Shown in pieces: positions 31,510 through 37,387 of a stretch of DNA of 37,387 bases. A program made the translations under genes and the position numbers. Every line of letters starts with the position of its first letter. Position 1 is the stretch's first letter. The notes below the pieces were generated by a model. It did not search any database, had not been told where the DNA came from, and was given only the letters and a program-made list of their open reading frames with translations. The DNA comes from Pyramidobacter piscolens W5455 (GTDB taxonomy: Bacteria; Synergistota; Synergistia; Synergistales; Dethiosulfovibrionaceae), in NCBI RefSeq assembly GCF_000177335.1, contig NZ_ADFP01000044.1, positions 1 to 37,387 on the forward strand. Reading direction: 5' to 3'.

Positions 31510-31525
31510 TGTTCCACGTGGAACA
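31510..31525. promoter_or_regulatory. parS: parS-like ParB-binding site 2
   Basis: The 16-bp palindrome TGTTCCACGTGGAACA is identical to the core at 19798-19813. It lies in the spacer after the helicase gene, 28 bases past its stop codon. Two identical intergenic copies within 12 kb are very unlikely by chance. Confidence 0.85.
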
Positions 31526-31576
31526 TCATCACTTCGGACACGACGCCGCAACGGTTCGTTTTATACGCTCCTCAAG

Positions 31577-31624
31577 AAATTCGCCCGTTCCGGTTCGCGC
31601 GGCCGGAACGGGCGAAATTTTTTT
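31577..31624. terminator. Bidirectional terminator after the helicase gene
   Basis: TTCGCCCGTTCCGG and CCGGAACGGGCGAA form a 14-bp perfect stem with an A-run before and T7 after. It ends the helicase transcript and could end the decayed fic gene on the other strand. Confidence 0.9.
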
Positions 31625-31657
31625 GTGCTCTTTGTTGCGCCGCCGGCGCCGCGCGGT

Positions 31658-31948
31658 TCATAGTCCGGCGCGGCGGTTTTTCTCTTTTGCGCGGGCGAGC
31701 TGCTTTGCCCAGGTTTTGACCGTCTGTTCTTCTCTCTGTCCCACGCTTCGAGCGCGGCGTAATAGCTCCGGCGGTCCTCTTCGTGAACGGTGACGGGCGG
31801 GTGCCCGTGCAGTACCAACAGATAATTCATGACGAGACGGCCGGTGCGCCCGTTTCCGTCCGCGAACGGGTGAATGTTCTCGAACCTGGCGTGGAAGCAG
31901 GCCGCGGCCGTGAGGGCTTTTTCGCGGATCGGTATTCGTGTTTTGTCC
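31658..31948 (-). pseudogene. Fic-domain protein remnant
   Basis: Directly behind the tpx stop codon the minus strand encodes EKALTAAACFHARFENIHPF and then ADGNGRTGRLVMNYLLVLH, i.e. an intact Fic motif HPFADGNGRTGR, which normally transfers AMP or another group to target proteins. Everything upstream of it in the family (about 100 or more residues) is missing, and no start codon is available before the motif. After YAALEAWDRE the homology jumps frame near 31725-31738 to EEQTVKTWAKQL and ends at the stop at 31658, with the residues usually between them absent. So it is truncated at the 5' end and frameshifted, and is best seen as a dead gene. Confidence 0.82.
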
Positions 31949-32461
31949 TTACGCCAGCGCCTTGACGGCCTTCAGCAGCTTGTCGTAGTCGATGGAGTTC
32001 GTGGCCTCGGGCACCACTTCGACGTAGCGGATCACGTCGTCGCGATCGACCACGAACACGGCGCGGGCCAGCAGGCGCAGTTCCTTGAGCAGCACGCCGT
32101 AGGCCGTGCCGAACGAAGCCTCGCGGTGGTCGGAGAGCGTCGCCACCTTGTCGAAGCCCTTGGCGGCGCAGTAGCGCTTCAGCGCGAAGGGCAGATCCAT
32201 GCTGACATTGAGCACGTACACGTCGCCCAGCTCGGCCGTGTCCTCGTTGAACCACGTGGCCTGCAGATCGCAGACGGGCGTGTCCAGCGACGGCGTGACG
32301 GAGAGCACTTTGATCTTGCCCTCGTAATCTTTCAGCGACTTGGGCGCCATGGCCGTATCGACCACGACGAAATCGGGCGCTTTGTCGCCGACTTTCAGCT
32401 CCGGCCCGACCAGCGTGAGCGGAGTGCCCTTCATCGTAACGGTGCCTTTTCTTTCCTGCAT
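31949..32461 (-). CDS. tpx: Thiol peroxidase (Tpx, atypical 2-Cys peroxiredoxin)
   Basis: This 170-residue protein reduces H2O2 and alkyl hydroperoxides using thioredoxin. The peroxidatic Cys is C64 in VTPSLDTPVC and the resolving Cys is C98 in LKRYCAAKGF, the Tpx spacing. MDLPFA and DREASFG are also family marks. The ATG at 32461 has AAGGAGG 9 bases upstream. It is monocistronic, divergent from the beta-lactamase-like gene, and should protect this presumed anaerobe against oxygen exposure. Confidence 0.95.
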   Translation of the reverse strand: MQERKGTVTMKGTPLTLVGPELKVGDKAPDFVVVDTAMAPKSLKDYEGKIKVLSVTPSLDTPVCDLQATWFNEDTAELGDVYVLNVSMDLPFALKRYCAAKGFDKVATLSDHREASFGTAYGVLLKELRLLARAVFVVDRDDVIRYVEVVPEATNSIDYDKLLKAVKALA

Positions 32462-32616
32462 GCGGATAACCTCCTTAAGATCGACGGTCGCCGGGGCGTT
32501 CCCCGGCGGCGGTTGAATTCCGAGCAAAAGACACTTCTTTGCATCTGCGAGTATTTTGACACACAAAGCGAAAAATTGCAAGACCGCGGGAAGCCCAAAA
32601 AGCCTCCGCGGAAAAA

Positions 32617-32645
32617 TTGACAGCGGCGGCGGGAACGTTTACACT
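32617..32645 (+). promoter_or_regulatory. Sigma70-type promoter for the beta-lactamase-fold gene
   Basis: A perfect TTGACA (32617-32622), a 17-base spacer and TACACT (32640-32645) lie 31 bases before the start codon, with AAAGGAGG between. The gene thus has complete expression signals. Confidence 0.75.
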
Positions 32646-32676
32646 CTTGCGGGATCATTCAAAGGAGGAATTTTTC

Positions 32677-33396
32677 ATGCCTGAAAACTGGAAGGGCGGC
32701 GTCCTGCGGGCGATCGCCGGCGCCGACGGCGGCGCGCCGGCGGCGGCCGTTTACGACGGCGCGGCGGACATGCGGCTTGTCTATAACGGCGGCCGTTTGG
32801 TGCCCGCCGGTCTGATGGCGGCGCTGCCGGCGCTGTGGAACCTGTTCGAGCGCGTCGAAGCGGGGGAGTTCGCGCTGGAAGACGCGCTTCCCGGCGCTTC
32901 CATGACATGGGAAGAGGCGGCCCGCGCCGTCTGCGGCGGCGGAGTGGAAGCGGCCAATGCGCTGATCGGCGCGCTCGGCACGGAAGCGGTCAACGCCGCG
33001 GCCCGGCGCGCCGGCATGGAGCAGACGGAGATCCTCCGTCCGGTAGGGGAAAACGAATCGTTGCGGGGCAACGTCACCTGCGCGGAAGACGCGGCCGGAT
33101 TCTTCCGCCGCCTGCTGGACCGCGAGGGGCTGCCGGACGCTTCCTGCCGCCGCCTGCTGGCGCTGATGTCGGAATCTCGGAGCGACGACAAGTTCGCTTC
33201 CGTGGGAGGGAAATGCTTGGCGCGTTTCGGCGCTTCGTTTCCCGGCAGCGAATACGACGCCGGCGTCCTCTGTCCCGACGGCCAGCGCCCCGTGATCGCC
33301 GCGGCGCTGGTCATGCTGCAGCCGGATCGCGAAAAGGGCGAACGCTTCTGCCGCCGCGTCGCCGAAGCCGTCTGCGGCGAGCGCATGCAGGCATAG
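32677..33396 (+). CDS. Class A beta-lactamase-fold protein lacking catalytic residues
   Basis: This 239-residue protein follows the layout of class A beta-lactamase/serine hydrolase domains: VYNGGRLVPAGLMAALPALW where the SxxK helix should be, CGGGVEAANALIGALG where SDN should be, RGNVTCAEDAAGFFRRLL where the Glu166 region sits, VGGKCLARFG in place of KTG, and YDAGVLCPDGQRPVIAAALV as the last strand. The nucleophilic Ser, its Lys, and the SDN motif are all replaced, so no hydrolase activity is expected. There is no signal peptide, so the protein is probably cytosolic. A clean promoter and AAAGGAGG suggest it is expressed. A binding or regulatory role is possible; the family assignment rests on pattern reading. 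Confidence 0.62.
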   Translation: MPENWKGGVLRAIAGADGGAPAAAVYDGAADMRLVYNGGRLVPAGLMAALPALWNLFERVEAGEFALEDALPGASMTWEEAARAVCGGGVEAANALIGALGTEAVNAAARRAGMEQTEILRPVGENESLRGNVTCAEDAAGFFRRLLDREGLPDASCRRLLALMSESRSDDKFASVGGKCLARFGASFPGSEYDAGVLCPDGQRPVIAAALVMLQPDREKGERFCRRVAEAVCGERMQA

Positions 33397-33409
33397 GGAC
33401 AAAGGTCAA

Positions 33410-33589
33410 AACAAAAGCCGTCACGGAGACACGGAGAAAAGCGAAAAACATGGACTATAGAAAAAAAACGAGGAAAGCTGGCAGGAGAACGATCTCCTGC
33501 CAGCTTCTTCTTATGTTTTTGCCGCGAAGCGGCAGCCGTCTTTTGCCTTTTCTTTGCGCCTTCGTGTTTCCGCGGCGGCTTTTGTTTAC
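33410..33589. repeat. Inverted-repeat element with CACGGAGACACGGAG-type arms
   Basis: The left arm ACAAAAGCCGTCACGGAGAC (33411-33430, then ACGGAGAAAAGCG) matches, in opposite orientation, the right arm ending at 33585 (read on the minus strand ACAAAAGCCGCCGCGGAAAC followed by ACGAAGGCGCAAAG). Between them lie the pst terminator and about 50 other bases. Similar CACGGAGACACGGAG sequences are seen between genes in many bacteria. The right arm touches the pstB stop codon. Confidence 0.55.
33461..33506 (-). terminator. Terminator of the pst operon
   Basis: On the minus strand AAGCTGGCAGGAG and CTCCTGCCAGCTT form a 13-bp stem, followed by TCCTCG and T8. It ends transcription after pstB. Confidence 0.88.
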
Positions 33590-34341
33590 AACAGACGTTC
33601 GATGAACAGCTCGCCTTCGCCGCCCGCGGGCAGCTCGCCGGCGTCGAAAGTCCGGCAGAGCACGCCGCCGCGCAGCACGGCGAGTCGGTCGGCGAGGCGG
33701 CGCGCCTGGATCAGGCTGTGCGAGACCATTACGATCGGATAACGTTCTTTCAGCGACAGCAGCAGATCTTCGACGACCTCGGCGGCGCGTCGGTCGAGCG
33801 ACGCGGTCGGCTCGTCCAGCAGCAGCACGTCGGGCTCGAGCGCCAGCGTGCGCGCCAGGCAGAGCCGTTGCTGCTGGCCGCCCGACAGCGCCGCGGCGGG
33901 ATGATTCAGGCGTCCGGCGACTTCCGCCCACAACCCGACCTGTTCGAGCGCACGTTCCATGCGCCCTTCGGCCTCCGCGCCGCGGACGCCCAGCGTCAGC
34001 TGCAAAGGCAGCAGCACGTTGCGCGCGACGCTCAGCGGCAGCGGGTTGGGCGACTGAAAAACCATGCCGGCGCGGCGGCGCAGCTCCGGCAGCGGCAAAT
34101 CCCCGTCGACGACGGAGCGCAGCCGCCCGCCGATCTTCACCTCGACGCGCCCCGACGTGCGCAGCGCCGGAAAATGCTCGTTGAGACGGTTCAGCGACCG
34201 CAGCAGCGTCGTCTTGCCCGAGCCGGAGCGCCCTACCAGCACGGTGATCGCCCGGTCGGGGCATTCCAGCGACAGCCCGTCGAGAATGACCTGCGCCCCG
34301 GTGCTGACGTTCAGGTTTTCGATGCGCGCGCACAGATTCAT
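33586..34341 (-). CDS. pstB: Phosphate ABC transporter ATP-binding protein PstB
   Basis: This 251-residue ATPase powers uptake of inorganic phosphate. It has Walker A VGRSGSGKTTLL, Q-loop MVFQSPNPLPLSV (the PNP-x-P after the Q-loop is typical of PstB), signature LSGGQQQRLCLAR, Walker B VLLLDEPTASLD and H-loop MVSHS. The segment after the D-loop (RRAA) differs from the usual DPIAT of PstB, so the protein is a diverged member. The ATG at 34341 overlaps the pstA stop (ATGA) and has AAAGGAG 8 bases upstream. No phoU follows it. Confidence 0.9.
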   Translation of the reverse strand: MNLCARIENLNVSTGAQVILDGLSLECPDRAITVLVGRSGSGKTTLLRSLNRLNEHFPALRTSGRVEVKIGGRLRSVVDGDLPLPELRRRAGMVFQSPNPLPLSVARNVLLPLQLTLGVRGAEAEGRMERALEQVGLWAEVAGRLNHPAAALSGGQQQRLCLARTLALEPDVLLLDEPTASLDRRAAEVVEDLLLSLKERYPIVMVSHSLIQARRLADRLAVLRGGVLCRTFDAGELPAGGEGELFIERLL

Positions 34342-35213
34342 GGGCGCACTCCTTTCCATTTTCGTTCGAGGCTCCTTTGCAGCGCGTGGGCGCACAGCAG
34401 CAGCGCCCCCGAGAGGATCAGCAATACCAGCGCCGCGCCGAAACCGCGCCGCAGGTCGCTCTGGTCGGCGTACTGCGCCGAGATGTAGAAGATGAAAAAC
34501 GGCAGCGCCTCGTACTTGGCCGTCAGCCCGGCGGGCAGCCCGGCGTTGGCGACCGCGCCCGTGACCATGATCACCGCCGTGTCTTCGGCCGCGCGCCCCA
34601 GCGCCAGCATCACGCCGCCGAGAATGCCGCGGCCGCCCGCGGGCAGCAGCAGATAGCGCGCCGTCTGCCAAGGCGTCAGCCCCAGCGCTTCCCCCGTCAG
34701 GCGCAGACCGTCGGGCAGGCTTTCCAGAACCGTGCGCGTCGTGATCGCCAGCGGCGGCAGCACCAGCAGCGCCAGACAGAACGCCGACAGCAGCAGACAC
34801 GTGGTGGCCTCGGGCGCGAACAGCCGCCGCAGCAGCAGGATCAGCATGAAGCCGAACAGCCCCATCACGATCGAGGGCACGCCCGCCAGCAGATCGACCG
34901 CCAGACTGAGCCAGCGCTTTGCCCGCGGAGCGGCGAAGCACGCCAAGTACACGCCGCAGCCGACGCCGGGAAGCAGCGCCAGCGCCATCGTCAGCGCCAG
35001 CAGCGAGAGCGTGCCCGCGGCCGCCGGCCAGATGCCGTCCCACACTGGCCTCTGCCCGAGAAGAGCTGCCAGCGGCGGCGCGTCGCCAAAGAACAGATCC
35101 AGCCCCAGCGCCGGACCGCCCCGCAGACACAGGTGCCAGAGCATCGCTCCGATGGCGGTCGGCACGATCAGCGCCGCGCACCACGAGAGGACCGCCAGAG
35201 CCCGGCTCCTCAT
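34338..35213 (-). CDS. pstA: Phosphate ABC transporter permease PstA
   Basis: This 291-residue inner-membrane permease has six helices. The conserved coupling loop that docks on PstB is visible as LTGEALGLTPWQTARYLLLPAGGRGILGG. LLAGVPSIVMGLFG is the family's second marker. The ATG at 35213 is chosen because it overlaps the pstC stop (ATGA) and has AAGGAG 8 bases upstream; an ATG at 35219 is too close to that site. It forms the channel with PstC. Confidence 0.9.
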   Translation of the reverse strand: MRSRALAVLSWCAALIVPTAIGAMLWHLCLRGGPALGLDLFFGDAPPLAALLGQRPVWDGIWPAAAGTLSLLALTMALALLPGVGCGVYLACFAAPRAKRWLSLAVDLLAGVPSIVMGLFGFMLILLLRRLFAPEATTCLLLSAFCLALLVLPPLAITTRTVLESLPDGLRLTGEALGLTPWQTARYLLLPAGGRGILGGVMLALGRAAEDTAVIMVTGAVANAGLPAGLTAKYEALPFFIFYISAQYADQSDLRRGFGAALVLLILSGALLLCAHALQRSLERKWKGVRP

Positions 35214-36058
35214 GCGCATTTCTCCTTTTCTGCCTTCAAACGGCGCACCGTCAGACTGGCCGCGGCGCTGAAAAGCAGCAGCAGTCCGCCGGCCGCGAAC
35301 AGCGAATGGTACGCCTGACCGGTCACGTCCGTCGAAGTGATCAGGCCGATGTGAGCCGCCAGCGTCCGCATCGCCTGCAACGGCGTGCGCGCGTACTGCA
35401 CCGCGTTGCCGGCCAGCATCGTCGGGATCAGCGTGTCGCCTACGGCGCGGCCGAATCCCAGCGTAGCGGCGCTGAGCAGGGCTCGGCGCGACGCCGGCAG
35501 CGCGATCCACGCCAGCGACTGAGCGGGGGAAATCCCCAGCGCCGCCGTCGTCAGCGCCGTACGCTCCTCGACGGCACGGAGCGCGCCGTCGATCACCAGC
35601 GTCATCGCCGGCAGGATCTGCAGGCTGAGGACCAGCCCCGCCGACAGCCAGCACAGCCCCGAACCGCCCAGAGAGCGCCGCACCAGCGGCACGAGCAGGA
35701 ATACCGAGACAAAACCGTACACGACCGTCGGCACCGCCGTCATGAAACGGATCACCGCGCCGAGCGCGCGCGCCGCCCAGCGCGGCGACAGACCGTGCAT
35801 GAAGCAGGCGCAGCCCACCGACAGACACCACGACAGCGCCAGCGCCGACAGCGACAGAACCAGCGTCGCCCAGATCATCGGCGCGATGCCGTACTGCCCG
35901 GCGTCGGGCCGCCACGTGTCGCCCATCAGCGCCGCCGCGTCGCCGCCGAGCGCCGCCTGCAGCGCGCTGACGATGATAAAGCCGAACACCGACGCCATCA
36001 GCGCCCCCACGCAGGCCGCCGCGGCCGAGAGCCACAGCGGCGCTCCGTCCTGAGTCAT
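35210..36058 (-). CDS. pstC: Phosphate ABC transporter permease PstC
   Basis: This 282-residue inner-membrane permease with six helices pairs with PstA. The loop RTALTTAALGISPAQSLAWIALPASRRALLS is the EAA-type coupling site, and TAVPTVVYGFVSVFLLVP is the conserved PstC segment. A 20-residue cytoplasmic or membrane-edge stretch with GDAAALMGDTWRPDAGQYG precedes the core. It is separated from pstS by 138 bases that hold a terminator-like hairpin, so its expression is probably lower than that of pstS. Confidence 0.9.
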   Translation of the reverse strand: MTQDGAPLWLSAAAACVGALMASVFGFIIVSALQAALGGDAAALMGDTWRPDAGQYGIAPMIWATLVLSLSALALSWCLSVGCACFMHGLSPRWAARALGAVIRFMTAVPTVVYGFVSVFLLVPLVRRSLGGSGLCWLSAGLVLSLQILPAMTLVIDGALRAVEERTALTTAALGISPAQSLAWIALPASRRALLSAATLGFGRAVGDTLIPTMLAGNAVQYARTPLQAMRTLAAHIGLITSTDVTGQAYHSLFAAGGLLLLFSAAASLTVRRLKAEKEKCA

Positions 36059-36112
36059 CGAATCATCTTCTTTCGTCGCCCCGCCGCTTTTTCGCGCGCG
36101 GAAGCCTTTTCA

Positions 36113-36158
36113 AGATAAAATACAACAACGCGGGGAAAGCGCCGAGGCTTTCCCCGCG
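36113..36158 (-). terminator. Terminator-like hairpin between pstS and pstC
   Basis: On the minus strand CGCGGGGAAAGC and GCTTTCCCCGCG form a 12-bp perfect stem, followed by TTGTTGTATTTTATC, a T-rich but interrupted tail. It is likely to be a partial terminator that keeps the binding protein in excess over the membrane parts. Confidence 0.7.
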
Positions 36159-36196
36159 TGGATCGCGCGCCGCGAGAAATTTTCCCGCGTCCGGTT

Positions 36197-37027
36197 TTAT
36201 TCGCGGGGCAGGGGGATGTAGCCGCTCTTGCGGATGATTTCGGCCCCCTCGTCGGTGTAGATGTAGTCGATGAACGCCTTCGTCAGGCCCTGCGGCTCGC
36301 CCTTCGTGTTCATGAACAGGTCGCGCACCACCGTGTAGGAACCGTTGGCCGCGTTCTCCTGCGTCGCCGTCATGCCGTTCAGCGTCGGTGCTTTCACGGA
36401 AGCGTCGATGTGGCCGATGCCCACGTAGCCGATCGCGCGCTCGTCGCCGCCGACGGCCGTCTTCATCGCGCCGTTGGAGTTGACCACGTTCACGCTGGGA
36501 GCCAGCCCGCCCTTGCTGATCACCTTGTCGGTGAACACTTCGCGCGTGCCCGAGCCGTCCTCGCGGCCGAACACGTTGATGGCCCCCGCCGCGCCGCCCA
36601 CTTCCGACCAGTCCTTGACCGTGCCGGCGTAGATCGCCGCCACCTGCTCCTTCGTCAGCGCGGCGACGGGATTGGACGGATTGACCACGACCGCCACGCC
36701 GTCGATCGCGAAGGGGAACGTTTTCAGGCCGTACTGGGCGACTTCCTTCTCCTTGAGCGGACGGCCCGTGTTGCCGATGGCGACCAGCCCTTCGCCGACC
36801 TGTTTGACGCCCACGCCCGAACCGCCGCCGGCCACGGTGATGCGGATCTCGGGATTGACGCTCATGATGCGCTTGGCCGCTTCCTTCATGACGGGGATGT
36901 GCGCCGTGCCGCCGGCGATGTCCATTTTGCCCGACATGCCCTTGAAGGCGTCCAGCGGCGCGGCGACGGCCGCCGAGGCGACGGCGAGAGCCAGCGCGGC
37001 GGAAAGGAAAAACTTTTTCACGTTCAT
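36197..37027 (-). CDS. pstS: Phosphate-binding periplasmic protein PstS
   Basis: This 276-residue exported protein binds phosphate for the Pst transporter. It has a signal peptide (KKFFLSAALALAVASAAVA), GGGSGVGVKQVGEG near residue 70 (phosphate-binding loop), DGVAVVVNPSNPV, and FGREDGSGTREVF, the family's phosphate-contact segment. The length is typical of the short bacterial PstS type. The start ATG at 37027 lies 13 bases after AAAGGAG, which is long. An out-of-frame ATG at 37037, only 3 bases after the site, could compete for initiation. Confidence 0.93.
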   Translation of the reverse strand: MNVKKFFLSAALALAVASAAVAAPLDAFKGMSGKMDIAGGTAHIPVMKEAAKRIMSVNPEIRITVAGGGSGVGVKQVGEGLVAIGNTGRPLKEKEVAQYGLKTFPFAIDGVAVVVNPSNPVAALTKEQVAAIYAGTVKDWSEVGGAAGAINVFGREDGSGTREVFTDKVISKGGLAPSVNVVNSNGAMKTAVGGDERAIGYVGIGHIDASVKAPTLNGMTATQENAANGSYTVVRDLFMNTKGEPQGLTKAFIDYIYTDEGAEIIRKSGYIPLPRE

Positions 37028-37208
37028 TTTTTTTCATCTGCTCCTTTGAAATGAAAATAATCTATACAACCATAAAGAATATCTTAGGCGAAAAAAATCC
37101 TTCGTGATACTGCCGAATACCTGAGAACTCAGCGAAAAAATTCGCGCGATTTGCGCTGTTTGTCGTGTATTCCCGAATCCTATCGAGACGCGCTCAATTC
37201 ATAACTCG

Positions 37209-37248
37209 GCGCTTCGAAAACAAAACCACCACAGAAGCGCGGTTTTTT
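37209..37248 (+). terminator. Terminator-like hairpin with competing stems
   Basis: GCGCTTC (37209-37215) and GAAGCGC (37234-37240) pair, followed by GG and T8 on the plus strand. AAACAAAACC and GGTTTTTTTTGTTT can also pair across the same region, so two folds exclude each other in part. No plus-strand gene precedes it in the window; read on the minus strand it would lie upstream of pstS. Confidence 0.45.
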
Positions 37249-37306
37249 TTGTTTGATTGCGCCGAAATGGCTTTATTTTGAAAAAGGAATTTAAAGTTCT
37301 CGAATG

Positions 37307-37335
37307 TTGATTAGTTATAACAGACTAACTATAAT
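37307..37335 (+). promoter_or_regulatory. Consensus promoter facing out of the window
   Basis: TTGATT (37307-37312) and a perfect TATAAT (37330-37335) are 17 bases apart. The spacer holds TAGTTA and TAACTA as an inverted repeat, a possible operator overlapping the promoter. The gene it serves lies beyond the right edge. Confidence 0.65.
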
Positions 37336-37387
37336 GACCATGCGTTAGATCCTGTTTTTGCGACGGGATTTGCTTTTCAAAGAGGCG

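Larger units (their letters stand above)
37028..37387. other. Spacer at the right edge with several dyads
   Basis: No gene is seen in these 360 bases. They hold the pstS leader, a CTGAGAACTCAG palindrome (37121-37132), a hairpin with GCGCTTC/GAAGCGC arms and T8 (37209-37248), and an outward-facing promoter. No clear Pho box was recognised upstream of pstS. Confidence 0.6.

Noticed and set aside
27634-31551. A 1305-codon open frame on the minus strand
   Set aside because: It is a fusion of the true epimerase at its end with a long antisense shadow of the helicase and sugar transferase genes; the upstream part has no recognisable domain and mirrors GC-rich codon use.
33586-35184. A 532-codon frame joining pstB with upstream sequence
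   Set aside because: The part upstream of 34341 is a shadow of pstA in another frame; the ATG at 34341 has a ribosome site and an ATGA overlap.
1-37387. CRISPR arrays, tRNA or rRNA genes, intact insertion sequences
   Set aside because: No regularly spaced repeats, no tRNA or rRNA signatures and no transposase were found on reading both strands.

Overview
The window looks like chromosomal DNA of a GC-rich, anaerobic, fermentative bacterium. An H2-evolving membrane hydrogenase fused to Mrp-type antiporter subunits, an NhaC antiporter, a PgsW-like protein, MgtE channels, a thiol peroxidase and the overall gene style suggest the Synergistota (Pyramidobacter-like). That assignment is inference from gene content only; no rRNA or marker gene is present. 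No CRISPR array, tRNA, rRNA, prophage or intact insertion sequence was seen.

Layout. (1) 48-3495, minus strand: an NhaC-type Na+/H+ antiporter, a PHP phosphoesterase and a PLP aminotransferase, read from a consensus promoter at 3612-3639 with a GntR-like palindrome just downstream. (2) 3787-5821: a decayed citrate lyase alpha gene, a gene-poor stretch with a structured repeat and a possible tiny membrane ORF, a MarR regulator and a 55-residue zinc-ribbon protein. (3) 5940-14316, plus strand: a complete 14-gene cluster in the order of archaeal mbhABCDEFGHIJKLMN, with both NiFe-binding CxxC motifs intact, closed by a strong terminator. It should couple ferredoxin oxidation and H2 production to Na+/H+ translocation. 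(4) 14428-17401: a promoter, a long structured leader and two tandem MgtE Mg2+ channel genes, each preceded by a possible upstream ORF. (5) 17455-19701: an MFS carrier and an orphan PgsW-like exported protein. (6) 19794-22475: a perfect parS-like palindrome, a terminator, a Na+/dicarboxylate-type symporter and a PfkB sugar kinase, the last two on the minus strand. (7) 22561-24295: promoter, TPP riboswitch, thiT and an exported protein of unknown function. (8) 24394-31482: rRNA methyltransferase and a GT32-like transferase (plus); sugar transferase, epimerase and glycosyltransferase overlapping by ATGA (minus); a UvrD/PcrA-type helicase (plus). (9) 31510-33396: a second parS-like site, a Fic-domain remnant, tpx and a beta-lactamase-fold protein without catalytic residues. 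(10) 33410-37027: an inverted-repeat element, then pstB, pstA, pstC and pstS on the minus strand, with a terminator-like hairpin between pstS and pstC. The right edge carries a consensus promoter pointing out of the window.

How it works together. The hydrogenase cluster, NhaC and the symporter all fit an energy economy based on Na+/H+ gradients. The two parS-like sites 12 kb apart suggest an origin-proximal location. The broken citF and fic genes mark sites of past gene loss.
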